DNA of 37,477 nt from assembly GCA_947373945.1 (NCBI GenBank), contig CANBZV010000005.1, positions 1-37,477 of the forward strand, given 5' to 3'. Positions 7,153 to 15,367 of this stretch are shown in pieces. A model generated the notes under the pieces. The model saw only the letters and a list, made by a program, of their open reading frames with translations, had not been told where the DNA came from and ran no database searches. This DNA comes from Moraxellaceae bacterium. GTDB taxonomy: Bacteria; Pseudomonadota; Gammaproteobacteria; Pseudomonadales; Moraxellaceae. The stretch's first letter is position 1; every line of letters starts with the position of its first letter. The position numbers and the translations under genes were made by a program.

Positions 7153-9585
7153 ATGTTTACTACACAACCTATATTAAGCCCAAAAGGCTTATTGGCAGCA
7201 ATGGTTGCCACACTCTTGTCAGGGCAAGCACTTGCCGATACGGCTGGCCGCGTTAGTTTTATTTTTGGTGATGTGTCGGCCGTCAATACTATTGATGGTT
7301 CTCGTCGCACATTAAGCAAAGGTGATTTGGTTAATAGTGGCGAACGTTTGGAAACAGGCAAAGGCCGCCTGCAAATTCGCTTCACTGATGGCAGTTTTGT
7401 TTCGTTGCAACCAAATACCGTGTTTGGCTTAGACAATTACAGTTTTAGCAAAACCAAACCTGAAGAAGGCTCGTTGCTATTTAACTTTCTACGTGGTGGC
7501 ATGCGTACAGTAAGTGGGGCCATTGGCAAAATCAACCGTGCGAACTACAAGATCAAAACCCCCGTTGCAACCATTGGTATTCGTGGCACAGGTTACGCGG
7601 GTAGCATGAATAACGGCACGTTGGTGATTAGCGTTAGTAAAGGCATTGTTAATCTTACCAACGATTTTGGTAGCAGCAACGTACCCGCAGGTCAAACCTT
7701 CCAAACACAGCAAGGCAGAGCGCCTGAACCCGCACCGGAAGGCGTAAGCGCTCAAGCACGTGCAGACTCACCTGACAGTGGCGAACAGCAGGAAGATCGC
7801 CAAGAACGCCGCGACAACACACCGATTGGTGGGGGCTTGCAAATATCAACCACTGTGATTGCTGCGGTAGATGACGCGGCCACTGATGATACGGGGACCA
7901 TTATTACGCCTCCTGAATTAGGCGTGCTGTATCCAAACTCAACCATTACCATTGATAATAATGCGAACCCAACTACCTCACAGATATCACCGTTCTATGC
8001 CCTGACGCAGGCCAAAGTACGCACGAGCACTAACTTTTTATCAAGCTCGCAACTAGGAGCAACATTTAATAACACCACGGGCAGCGAGCGCAATGCCTTG
8101 ACTGCTGTAGATGAAGTCAATGCAAATGTTGACGGCACGTTATTCAAAAACAACGTTTTTACAGCAGGTTCGTTAAAAACTGCAAACGTCACAACACTTG
8201 GCGCATTATCTTTTGGTGAGTGGACCAATGGCACGGGAACATTTGACGGCCAAGCGTTAACATTGTCCAGCAGCCAATTTTTACCCTATATCGTTGGTCT
8301 GCAAGCAACTGATGTCAATGAAAGCCAAAAAGTCACTTATAGCCTAGATAAAGGTTCACTTGCTCGCAGTAACACGACTAATCTAACCGGCGTACTTGAT
8401 CATCTAAATCTGGATGTCAACTATGCTCAAGGCTTAATCGATGTCGATATGAAGGTGATTTTTAATGGCAGTGACTATATCGTCAATAAAACAGGCATTC
8501 ATCGCTTCCAAGTCGACAACTCGGGTGGTGCCGAACTTGACGGTTTACTGGCAACAAGCTCTACCACGGCTAATTGTGCCCAAGGGGGATGCCCAACGAC
8601 CTTGAGCATTTTCTTTGCTGGTTTAAATGTGGCCAACAAAGTATTTGGCACACAAGCGGGTGCCGCTTATATCATTAATTTAGCTGATGACTCTACCCTG
8701 TCTGGCGTTGGTGCACTGGCTGCATCCAACACCCAAGTCATTGCACAACGAGACCCTTTAAATCAAATTGACGGTAGCAAAGACACCATTTACTCGGCAA
8801 GCTTTGTCTCGAACTCCCCATCCTTCCCTCTTAAAAGTGAAGCCAGCCTGACAGGTAAATTTGATCCGACAACAGGTGAGCTACTAGTTGCCAGCCGCCC
8901 AACTGGAGAACTCTACGGTAGAGTGGATAATGAATTTTCTGCCACTACACTGAATGTTGGCTCGTTTAATAAAGTGCTATCGTGGGGTCAATGGCACAAT
9001 GGCGACTTAAACAACCCTAGTTTCCCTACTGGCGTTACGCTAAATCCTACCGATGATCTACACTATATTATCGGTCAAACCACTACTGCGACAGATATGG
9101 CTAATGCTGCTGGCAGCGTTCGTTACAGTTTCGTTGGCGGCACCAGTCAAGCCATACTTGATAAATTTGCCAGTTTCGTAGCTCAAACTGGCAGTCTTGA
9201 TGTTGACTTCACTAAAGCCACAGCTAATGTAAGCATGACGTTCACAGGCTTTGATTTAGGCACATTCAATAACCCTGCTGGCTTTAATACTCTGACAGCA
9301 ACGGGTGCAACCACTCTCACAGGTACATCTGCCCTGTCCTTTACAGGCATGACTGTCAACGCGACTGATACCAGAGTAAATCCAAACACCTTAACCTGTC
9401 CAACATGTACCGGCACAGCGATGGGCGGATTTGCGGGGACATTAACGGTCTCTGGTGCGCCACAAGCTGTGGGCTTGGGTTACCACATATCAGGAACGGC
9501 CATGAACGCTCAAACTACTACGCAAACAGCGTTTGATGTTGGCGGCACACAAGGCTTTGGCAACCCTGTAGACCCTACGCTCTAG
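7153..9585 (+). CDS. Exported FecR-domain protein with two tandem beta-rich modules
   Basis: An 810-residue protein. The signal peptide ends near residue 28 (SGQALA-DT). A FecR domain covers about 29-195 (GDVSAVN, GERLETGKGRLQIRFTDGSF, RGGMRTVSGAIGK, TPVATIGIRGTGYAG). A Pro/Gln/charged linker follows, then two repeated units. Unit 1 begins at S353 (SFGEWTNG) and unit 2 at S610 (SWGQWHNG). Each continues with a Y-I-[VI]-G strand, a Y-S strand, an L(N/D)xDV segment, a close Cys pair (C475/C480; C749/C752) and an FAGL strand. Small, polar, strand-rich modules of this kind recall TbpB/hemophilin barrel domains, but that is inference. Unlike FecR proper, there is no membrane anchor or sigma factor gene nearby. 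AAGGAG lies 9 nt before the ATG; it is co-transcribed with the TPR-barrel gene and followed by a terminator. Confidence 0.85.
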   Translation: MFTTQPILSPKGLLAAMVATLLSGQALADTAGRVSFIFGDVSAVNTIDGSRRTLSKGDLVNSGERLETGKGRLQIRFTDGSFVSLQPNTVFGLDNYSFSKTKPEEGSLLFNFLRGGMRTVSGAIGKINRANYKIKTPVATIGIRGTGYAGSMNNGTLVISVSKGIVNLTNDFGSSNVPAGQTFQTQQGRAPEPAPEGVSAQARADSPDSGEQQEDRQERRDNTPIGGGLQISTTVIAAVDDAATDDTGTIITPPELGVLYPNSTITIDNNANPTTSQISPFYALTQAKVRTSTNFLSSSQLGATFNNTTGSERNALTAVDEVNANVDGTLFKNNVFTAGSLKTANVTTLGALSFGEWTNGTGTFDGQALTLSSSQFLPYIVGLQATDVNESQKVTYSLDKGSLARSNTTNLTGVLDHLNLDVNYAQGLIDVDMKVIFNGSDYIVNKTGIHRFQVDNSGGAELDGLLATSSTTANCAQGGCPTTLSIFFAGLNVANKVFGTQAGAAYIINLADDSTLSGVGALAASNTQVIAQRDPLNQIDGSKDTIYSASFVSNSPSFPLKSEASLTGKFDPTTGELLVASRPTGELYGRVDNEFSATTLNVGSFNKVLSWGQWHNGDLNNPSFPTGVTLNPTDDLHYIIGQTTTATDMANAAGSVRYSFVGGTSQAILDKFASFVAQTGSLDVDFTKATANVSMTFTGFDLGTFNNPAGFNTLTATGATTLTGTSALSFTGMTVNATDTRVNPNTLTCPTCTGTAMGGFAGTLTVSGAPQAVGLGYHISGTAMNAQTTTQTAFDVGGTQGFGNPVDPTL

Positions 9586-9600
9586 GCAATTCTCACACTA

Positions 9601-9627
9601 AGCGCGGACTAGCTCCGCGCTTTTTTA
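9601..9627 (+). terminator. Rho-independent terminator after the FecR-domain gene
   Basis: AGCGCGGA (9601-9608) pairs with TCCGCGCT (9614-9621) around a 5-nt loop and is followed by a run of T. It lies 15 bp past the stop and closes the TPR-barrel/FecR operon. Confidence 0.9.
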
Positions 9628-9636
9628 TTTACGCAA

Positions 9637-10245
9637 CTAGGCTACTGGTATCGTACTACCAATACTCTCCCGCACCATCATCCGCTGCATAAACCGCGCT
9701 AGATTTGGATACAGCTCACGCCAGTTCAACTCGGCAAATCTGAAGTCCAAATAGCCCAAACAACAGACAGTAGCAATATCAGCCAACGTAAAGCGCTCAC
9801 TGACAAAAAACTCTTCGTCACCCAAAGCCACCGACATAGCTTCTAAACCCAAATTTATTTTTTGCTGCTGACGCTGAATCCAGTCTTGGCTTTGCAATGA
9901 CTCTGGCCGACGTTTTTCAATAAAGATAGTGGCGGCAGCATCGGCAATGCCATCCGCTAATGCCTCTTGTCGCTTGACCGCAATCAATGCATGTGGTTGA
10001 TGGGGGATAAAGGCGCGACTAGGCAGCAAGGTATCGAGATACTCGACAATCACACGAGAATCAAACAATGTTTGGCCATCATCCAACACCAGCACAGGCA
10101 CCTTACCCAAGGGATTAAACTGCGGTACGTTTGTCTCGGCATTCCAGGGAATATCAATCACCAGCTCACAGTCAATTTCTTTTTCCTGTAAGACGATACG
10201 TACTTTACGTGCAAAAGGACTCGTTAATGAGGCTAGTAGTTTCAT
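9637..10245 (-). CDS. Glutathione S-transferase family protein, YibF-like
   Basis: A 202-residue cytoplasmic GST. The thioredoxin-fold N-terminal domain begins MKLLASLTSPFARKVRIVL and has NPLGKVPVLV with the cis-Pro, then LFDSRVIVEYLD containing the glutathione-binding Asp-Ser pair. The C-terminal helical domain has RQEALADGIADAA and the ERFTLADIATVCCLGYLDFR segment with the GST N-capping box. Length and several motifs (TSPF-RK, NPLGKVPVLV, EALADGI-DA) match E. coli YibF, whose substrate is not established. It lies alone, converging on the FecR operon. The ATG at 10245 follows a GGGAG/GGAG-rich leader. Confidence 0.9.
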   Translation of the reverse strand: MKLLASLTSPFARKVRIVLQEKEIDCELVIDIPWNAETNVPQFNPLGKVPVLVLDDGQTLFDSRVIVEYLDTLLPSRAFIPHQPHALIAVKRQEALADGIADAAATIFIEKRRPESLQSQDWIQRQQQKINLGLEAMSVALGDEEFFVSERFTLADIATVCCLGYLDFRFAELNWRELYPNLARFMQRMMVRESIGSTIPVA

Positions 10246-10270
10246 CTCCGCTCTCCCAGAGTAAGTAATG

Positions 10271-10294
10271 AAAAAGCCCGCACAGTGGCGGGCT
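10271..10294 (-). terminator. Terminator of dsbA
   Basis: AGCCCGC (10275-10281) pairs with GCGGGCT (10288-10294) with a 6-nt loop; on the minus strand the stem is followed by TTTTT. It lies downstream of the dsbA stop and before the GST gene. Confidence 0.8.
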
Positions 10295-10323
10295 AATCGT
10301 TTTCTTTAGGCGGCGCGAACAGC

Positions 10324-10941
10324 CTATTTCTTAGCTGCACTACGCTCTTTGGCAATCAGGTAATCGGTTACATCCAGCACTTTTGCCGTTTCACCTGTGA
10401 CCACATATTTGCCATTCACGACAATCGCAGGCACACCATCAATTTGGTATTTTTGTGCCAACGCCTTTGACTGCGCAACTTTACCTGTTACGGCAAACGA
10501 GTTGAATAAGCCATGAAATTTAGCGCTATCAACACCATAACGTTGATAAAAACTAGCTAAGCTATCTTCATCAAAAATACGCGCTTGTTTTTCATGAATA
10601 GTGTTAAACAATGGTGTATGGGTTTGCTCAACCAGCCCCATCATTTCAACAGAATAAAAACCACGAGCATTACCTTCCCATACGGGATTTAGCGATGCTG
10701 GGGTACGCACAAAATTAACATCCTTAGGCTTGGTCTTTAACCAGTTCGTTATAAACGGATCTAAACGAAAACAATGCGGGCAGCCGTACCAAAAAAACTC
10801 ACGAACTTCGACAACGCCAGGCGTTGTTGTACCAGGTGAGGCCAATACTTTGTAGTCTTTGCCTTCAACAAAAGCAGTTGTTGCCGCTAATACGGGCATG
10901 CACACCGTCATCAAAGCAATGGCAGCAAGTTTTTTTAACAT
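10324..10941 (-). CDS. dsbA: Periplasmic thiol:disulfide interchange protein DsbA
   Basis: DsbA donates disulfides to exported proteins. It is 205 residues with a signal peptide (MLKKLAAIALMTVCMPVLAA). The thioredoxin-fold active site is CPHC at residues 54-57 (FFWYGCPHCFRLDP), the DsbA-type dipeptide. The helical insertion follows, and the cis-Pro loop is DGVPAIVVNGKY. It lies downstream of, and on the same strand as, cytochromes c4 and c5, but a terminator separates them, so it has its own transcript. The order dsbA-cc4-cytochrome c5-engB matches P. aeruginosa PA5489-PA5492. The ATG at 10941 has GAGGGG 5 nt upstream. Confidence 0.95.
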   Translation of the reverse strand: MLKKLAAIALMTVCMPVLAATTAFVEGKDYKVLASPGTTTPGVVEVREFFWYGCPHCFRLDPFITNWLKTKPKDVNFVRTPASLNPVWEGNARGFYSVEMMGLVEQTHTPLFNTIHEKQARIFDEDSLASFYQRYGVDSAKFHGLFNSFAVTGKVAQSKALAQKYQIDGVPAIVVNGKYVVTGETAKVLDVTDYLIAKERSAAKK

Positions 10942-11031
10942 AAGCCCCTCGAAGGTCTATATTTGAATATTACACAGAGGATAACGGAAAATTACGTTAA
11001 CCATTAGCCACAGACTGTGCATTTTTTGTAT

Positions 11032-11063
11032 AAAAACAAACGCCCTGTAATCAGGGCGTTTGT
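11032..11063 (-). terminator. Terminator of the cytochrome c4/c5 operon
   Basis: A 12-bp stem (11036-11047 with 11052-11063, ACAAACGCCCTG and complement) with a 4-nt loop. On the minus strand it continues directly into a T-run (complement of 11032-11036). It is 17 bp past the cytochrome c4 stop. Confidence 0.9.
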
Positions 11064-11080
11064 TAGATTTACCTGCAGAA

Positions 11081-11734
11081 TTAATGCAAGCCAGAAACAT
11101 AATTGGCCAACGCATCAATATCTTTATCAGACAGCTTAGACGCCACCATCTGCATAATGCCTAGTTCGCCTGCTTTGGCAGAGTCATTAGTGCGTTTTTG
11201 ATCGGTATTATCATCACGACCTGCGGCACGGAAAGCCGTTAATTGCGTTTTGATATAATCAGGATGTTGGCCGCCCAATTTCGGGAAAGCCGCCAAATTA
11301 TTACCTTTACCCGCAGGGCCATGGCAGCCCGCACAAGGTGCAACACCCGTGACCGGATTGCCACCACGATACAAATGCTCACCTTTTTCGATCAATTTGG
11401 GATCCGCCAAATTAACACCCGACTTCTGCAACGAGAAATACGCGGCTAAATTTGCAAAATCTTGATCTGTTTTATCCGCAACCAACGCAACCATCATCGG
11501 ATTCACTCGACGGCCACTTTTCATATCTTGCAACTGCTTATAAATATACTTGGCATTTTGACCTGCCAACTTCGGAAAGTTAGGCGCTGCGCTATTACCA
11601 TCAGCACCATGACAAGCAGCACATTGGCCAGCCATTGCCTGACCAGCAGTCGCATCGCCTTTAGGCATGACAACGCCTGCAAAAGCAGAAGATACGGACA
11701 AAAGAGTAACTAAAGCAGCAAAAGACTTCTTCAT
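11081..11734 (-). CDS. Dihaem cytochrome c4
   Basis: A periplasmic dihaem electron carrier of 217 residues that can donate to terminal cytochrome oxidases. The signal peptide is MKKSFAALVTLLSVSSAFAG. The first haem site is C38-A-A-C41-H42 (GQCAACHGADGN) and the second is CAGCHGPAGKGNN in the C-terminal half; the two halves repeat (PKLAGQNAKYIYKQL and PKLGGQHPDYIKTQL). Candidate axial Met residues lie in RVNPMM and GIMQMV. It is 16 bp downstream of cytochrome c5 and in the same operon. The open frame reaches a TTG at 11746, but the ATG at 11734 starts the signal peptide and has GGAAG in range. Confidence 0.95.
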   Translation of the reverse strand: MKKSFAALVTLLSVSSAFAGVVMPKGDATAGQAMAGQCAACHGADGNSAAPNFPKLAGQNAKYIYKQLQDMKSGRRVNPMMVALVADKTDQDFANLAAYFSLQKSGVNLADPKLIEKGEHLYRGGNPVTGVAPCAGCHGPAGKGNNLAAFPKLGGQHPDYIKTQLTAFRAAGRDDNTDQKRTNDSAKAGELGIMQMVASKLSDKDIDALANYVSGLH

Positions 11735-11750
11735 AACAGCTTCCAATAGC

Positions 11751-12044
11751 TTATTGAGACATGAATTTAATCAGAGCGACGTAGTCGGCATCACTACAAT
11801 CGTTACACAAACCTTTGGCTGGCATATTTTTATAGCCACTATGAATGTGGGAAAGCAAGGTGTCGGTACCTTGTTTTAGTCGCGGTTGCCATGCGGCGGC
11901 ATCACCTTTTTTAGGCGCACCTAAAACACCCGTACCATGACAAGTGACACACGCTTTGCTGTATTTATCTTCAACACCCGCAGCGTATGCTTGGCTACCA
12001 ATAATGACACCAAAGCAAGCGACAACTATCGCCAACTTGTTCAT
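11751..12044 (-). CDS. Cytochrome c5 family monohaem protein
   Basis: A small periplasmic cytochrome c of 97 residues. The signal peptide is MNKLAIVVACFGVIIGSQAYAA, followed by the haem site C32-V-T-C35-H36 with the c5-type continuation GTGVLGAPKKGDAAAW. The axial Met is in YKNMPAKG, and the c5-typical C-terminal Cys pair appears as LCNDCSDADY. It is the first gene of an operon with cytochrome c4 and is likely an electron-transfer partner. The frame extends to 12146, but that stretch is not a signal peptide and would overlap the promoter; the ATG at 12044 has GGGAGAG upstream. Confidence 0.93.
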   Translation of the reverse strand: MNKLAIVVACFGVIIGSQAYAAGVEDKYSKACVTCHGTGVLGAPKKGDAAAWQPRLKQGTDTLLSHIHSGYKNMPAKGLCNDCSDADYVALIKFMSQ

Positions 12045-12075
12045 AACTCTCTCCCACGGTTCAAACCGTTGCGCG

Positions 12076-12104
12076 ATTATATCGTTAACTGTTACGAACT
12101 GTAA
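12076..12104 (-). promoter_or_regulatory. Sigma70 promoter of the cytochrome c5-c4 operon
   Basis: On the minus strand TTACAG (complement of 12099-12104) and a perfect TATAAT (complement of 12076-12081) are 17 bp apart. Transcription would start near 12068, about 25 nt before the cytochrome c5 ATG. Confidence 0.65.
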
Positions 12105-12134
12105 TACCCTTATCAGCAGGACGTGATTATTGCT

Positions 12135-12143
12135 TGATATAAT
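12135..12143 (+). promoter_or_regulatory. Extended -10 element upstream of engB
   Basis: TGATATAAT (TG plus one base plus a consensus TATAAT at 12138-12143) lies about 60 bp before engB. The -35 region is poor, as is usual for extended -10 promoters. It is the best candidate for the engB promoter. Confidence 0.45.
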
Positions 12144-12203
12144 CACAGGCCAACTTCTTGTACTATAGCCACCTTTAATTCATCCGAACTCGATAGACCG
12201 ACC

Positions 12204-12872
12204 ATGAGCGCACAAAACCCCGTACTTACGCTGCTTGAAAAAGCCAAATTCATGACCAGCGCGCCACGCTTGTCAGCTTGCCCGCCAAATATCGGTTATG
12301 AAGTGGCATTTGCAGGTCGCTCTAACGCGGGTAAATCCAGTGCGATCAATACCTTAACTCGTCAGCGACAATTAGCACGGGCGTCAAAAACACCGGGACG
12401 CACGCAATTACTGAATTACTTCAGTCTAGATGAAGAACGCCGTTTAGTCGACTTACCCGGTTATGGCTACGCTGCCGTGCCTTTGGCGATGAAGCTGGCT
12501 TGGCAAAAAGAACTGGAAAACTATTTAATTAAACGTGAAAGTTTGCAAGGTTTGATTTTGTTGATGGATATTCGTCATCCGATGCAAAAATATGACGAGA
12601 TGTTATTGAACTGGGCACAAGAGCGCAATTTGCGCGTGCATATCTTGCTCACCAAATGCGACAAGCTCAATCGCGGTCCGTCAATGCTGGCTCTGCAAGA
12701 GGTCAAAAAACAGCTACTGGCCAAAAAACTGGTCGCTTCCATTTCACTATTTTCGTCACTAAACAAACAAGGCTTAGAAGATGCGGCAGTGATATTGGGT
12801 GATTGGTTGAATTATCCGCCGCCAGACATTGCTGCTAATCTGGATATCATTGAACCGATTATTGCCAGCTAA
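12204..12872 (+). CDS. engB: Ribosome biogenesis GTPase EngB (YihA/YsxC)
   Basis: An essential-type GTPase in large-subunit assembly, 222 residues and cytoplasmic. The G1 P-loop is GRSNAGKSS (residues 38-46), the G2 Thr is in KTPGRTQLLNYF, G3 is DLPGYGYA, and G4 is LLTKCDKLNRG. These are in the order and spacing of the EngB family. It is divergent from the cytochrome c5-c4 operon, the neighbourhood seen in P. aeruginosa. The stop is one base before the next gene's ATG, so translational coupling is likely. Confidence 0.95.
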   Translation: MSAQNPVLTLLEKAKFMTSAPRLSACPPNIGYEVAFAGRSNAGKSSAINTLTRQRQLARASKTPGRTQLLNYFSLDEERRLVDLPGYGYAAVPLAMKLAWQKELENYLIKRESLQGLILLMDIRHPMQKYDEMLLNWAQERNLRVHILLTKCDKLNRGPSMLALQEVKKQLLAKKLVASISLFSSLNKQGLEDAAVILGDWLNYPPPDIAANLDIIEPIIAS

Positions 12873-12873
12873 C

Positions 12874-13491
12874 ATGATGGTTATGCCGACTAAAGCTTTT
12901 AGCACTACCTTAACTTTACTGATTATTATCGTTACATGGATTCAGCCCATTTGGCCTTATGAGCAAGGGCTGCATAACTCCATGACGGTGGTCGGCGCTG
13001 TGTTTTTATGGCGCTATTTGCAAAAATACACCATGACCGATGGTCATTTTTTGCTGATTTGCTTTTTTATTATCATCCATAGTATTGCCGCCCATTGGCT
13101 GTACTCCAACGTCCCTTATGACCAATGGGCTCGCCGGTTATGGGGCACGTCGCTGAGCGAGATGTTTGGCTGGCGACGTAATCATGCCGATCGCTTGATT
13201 CATATACTTTATGGTTTGTGTTTAACACCCGCGATTACACACTATTTTGTCCAACGCTATCGCATTAACCCGCACACAGGGTTCAAGCTGGCCGTTGGTA
13301 GTGTGATGGTTACAAGCTTAGGTTATGAATGGTTTGAATGGCTGGTTGCCATCACTTTATCACCCCAGGATGCTGAAGCCTATAACGGCCAGCAGGGTGA
13401 TATGTGGGACGCCCATAAAGATATGCTCTGTGCGACGCTCGGTAGTTTGGTGTGGTGGTGGAAATATAGCGACCACAAAAAAGCCGCATAG
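12874..13491 (+). CDS. YjdF/DUF2238-like inner-membrane protein
   Basis: A 205-residue polytopic protein with about six hydrophobic segments: near the N-terminus (FSTTLTLLIIIVTWIQPIW), SMTVVGAVFLWRYL, FLLICFFIIIHSIAAHWLY, LIHILYGLCLTPAITHYF, AVGSVMVTSLGYEWFEWLV and the C-terminal LCATLGSLVWWW. The conserved polar patches RNHADRLIH and QGDMWDAHKDM are typical of the E. coli YjdF family, whose function is unknown. It begins one base after the engB stop, so the two probably form an operon. The open frame extends into engB from a TTG at 12829; the ATG at 12874 is preferred because it avoids 15 overlapping codons. ATGs at 12877 and 12883 are also possible. Confidence 0.85.
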   Translation: MMVMPTKAFSTTLTLLIIIVTWIQPIWPYEQGLHNSMTVVGAVFLWRYLQKYTMTDGHFLLICFFIIIHSIAAHWLYSNVPYDQWARRLWGTSLSEMFGWRRNHADRLIHILYGLCLTPAITHYFVQRYRINPHTGFKLAVGSVMVTSLGYEWFEWLVAITLSPQDAEAYNGQQGDMWDAHKDMLCATLGSLVWWWKYSDHKKAA

Positions 13492-13513
13492 CACACGCTA
13501 CACGGCTTTGATT

Positions 13514-13537
13514 GGGAGTGACTCAATCACTCCCCCT
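13514..13537. terminator. Hairpin between convergent genes
   Basis: GGGAGTGA (13514-13521) pairs with TCACTCCC (13527-13534) over a 5-nt loop, between the convergent yjdF-like and acyl-CoA dehydrogenase genes. There is no T-run on either side, so terminator function is suggested by position only. Confidence 0.4.
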
Positions 13538-13549
13538 TCACTTTAGCGC

Positions 13550-15367
13550 TTAGTTAAACGCAAAATGGTCGTTTTCCATTTGCATTAACGACTTCGACGG
13601 CGACAACATGCTGCCGGCATGAGCCGAAGCACGCGGCAACAAACGCTCAAAGTAAAACTCTGCGGTTTGCAATTTGGCTTGGTAGAACTCAGGTTGTTCA
13701 GCACCGCCGTTATCCAATTTATCTTGGGCAACTGAGGCTTGTAACGCCCAGAAATAAGCCATGGTCACATAGCCCGAATACATCAAGAAGTCATTACACG
13801 CCGAGCTAACAATATCGCGGTCTTTACGCGCAGTGAGCATAATACGCGTGGTGAGATAGTTCCATTGCGCACAGGCTTTGGTCAAATCCCAAACATAACG
13901 ACGCATTTTTTTGTCACGGGCATGACGGCCACAGAACTTCAGGATTTCGGCGGTAAAATCACGCACCGCTTTACCTTTGCTTTGCAGCAAGACTTTACGA
14001 CCTAATAAATCAAGCGCCTGAATACCAGTGGTGCCTTCGTACAAGGTTGCAATACGCGCATCACGGGCGATTTGCTCCATACCATGTTCTTTGATGTAGC
14101 CATGACCACCAAATACTTGCATACCGATGTTCGCAGCCTCCAAACCTAATTCCGTCAAGAAACCTTTTAGAATCGGCGTGAAGAAGCCCAATTTATCATC
14201 CCAATGCTCATATTTTTGTGAGTCATTTTCGACAATGCCATTGGTCATATGGTCGGCATATTGCGCAGCGAAATAAATCATCGCCCGTCCGCCTTCGGCA
14301 ACCGCTTTTTGCGTCAACAACATACGGCGCACATCAGCATGATAAATCAGCGCATCCGCTACTTTTTCTGGCTCTTTTTTACCCGATAAGGCGCGCATCG
14401 AACGACGCTCTTTGGCATACGCCAATGCACCTTGGTAAGACAATTCAGCATGTGCAACACCCTGAACTGCAGTGCCAATCCGTGCGGTGTTCATAAAGGT
14501 AAACATCGCCTCTAAGCCTTTGTTGGGCTGGGCAATCAAATAACCTGTGGCTTCATCAAAGTTAATCACGCAAGTCGCTGACGCTTTAATACCCATTTTG
14601 TGTTCGATAGAACCGCAGGCTACCGCATTACGCTCACCGACAGTACCATCGTTATTCGCCAAGAATTTTGGCACGATAAACAACGAAATACCGCGTGTGC
14701 CTGGAGGAGCATCAGGTAAACGCGCCAACACGATGTGAATAATATTTTCTGCCAAATCGTGATCACCGGCCGAAATAAAAATCTTGGTGCCGGTTAATTT
14801 GAATGAACCATCGGGTTGCGGCTCAGCTTTAGTTTTTACTTGGCCAAGATCAGTACCACATTGCGGCTCGGTCAAACACATGGTGCCTGACCAACGACCT
14901 TCAACCAATGGCGGCATAAACAGGTTTTTTTGTGCGTCAGTGCCGTGCTGCATAATGGTATTCATGCAACCCAAGCTCAAACCCGGATACATGGTAAACG
15001 ACCAGTTCGCCGTACCCATCATTTCAGCTTTTAACAAATTCATCGACATCGGCAAGCCTTGGCCACCGTATTCGGCAGGGTGCGACAAACCTTGCCAGCC
15101 ACCCGCAACGTATTGATCGTAGGCGTCTTTAAAGCCCTTAGGTGTTGTGACGATGCCATTGTCAAAATGACAGCCTTCTTCATCACCCGACAAATTGATA
15201 GGAGCCAAGACTTCTTCACAAAAACGACCACATTCACTGACAATGGCATCAACCATATCAGGGGTCGCATCACCGCCATTACTCAATGACGCATAATGCG
15301 CTGGGAAATCAAATACTTCATTCATCAAAAAGCGCATGTCGCGCAAAGGAGCCTTATAAGTTGGCAT
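13550..15367 (-). CDS. Long-form acyl-CoA dehydrogenase (about 600 residues)
   Basis: An FAD-dependent beta-oxidation enzyme forming the trans-2-enoyl-CoA. It is 605 residues, longer than the ~380-residue classical family because of an N-terminal helical segment and a C-terminal domain, as in the P. aeruginosa PA0506/PA0508 and DmdC-type enzymes. Visible motifs are CLTEPQCGTDLG and KIFISAGDHD in the middle domain and QVFGGHGYIKEHG. The catalytic base is the Glu of ATLYEGTTGIQALDLLGR, as in medium-chain dehydrogenase. The C-terminal helical domain ends HAGSMLSPSKSLMQMENDHF. It is divergent from a methyltransferase plus a second acyl-CoA dehydrogenase. The ATG at 15367 has GAGGTGA upstream. Chain-length preference cannot be read. 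Confidence 0.93.
   Translation of the reverse strand: MPTYKAPLRDMRFLMNEVFDFPAHYASLSNGGDATPDMVDAIVSECGRFCEEVLAPINLSGDEEGCHFDNGIVTTPKGFKDAYDQYVAGGWQGLSHPAEYGGQGLPMSMNLLKAEMMGTANWSFTMYPGLSLGCMNTIMQHGTDAQKNLFMPPLVEGRWSGTMCLTEPQCGTDLGQVKTKAEPQPDGSFKLTGTKIFISAGDHDLAENIIHIVLARLPDAPPGTRGISLFIVPKFLANNDGTVGERNAVACGSIEHKMGIKASATCVINFDEATGYLIAQPNKGLEAMFTFMNTARIGTAVQGVAHAELSYQGALAYAKERRSMRALSGKKEPEKVADALIYHADVRRMLLTQKAVAEGGRAMIYFAAQYADHMTNGIVENDSQKYEHWDDKLGFFTPILKGFLTELGLEAANIGMQVFGGHGYIKEHGMEQIARDARIATLYEGTTGIQALDLLGRKVLLQSKGKAVRDFTAEILKFCGRHARDKKMRRYVWDLTKACAQWNYLTTRIMLTARKDRDIVSSACNDFLMYSGYVTMAYFWALQASVAQDKLDNGGAEQPEFYQAKLQTAEFYFERLLPRASAHAGSMLSPSKSLMQMENDHFAFN

Noticed and set aside
7092-7436. Minus-strand 114-codon frame across the start of the FecR-domain gene
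   Set aside because: It is antisense to a signal peptide and FecR domain and overlaps the end of the upstream gene; no support for translation.
12829-12873. Longer start of the YjdF-like gene inside engB
   Set aside because: A TTG start with 15 residues overlapping engB and no ribosome site; the ATG at 12874, directly after the engB stop, is more natural.
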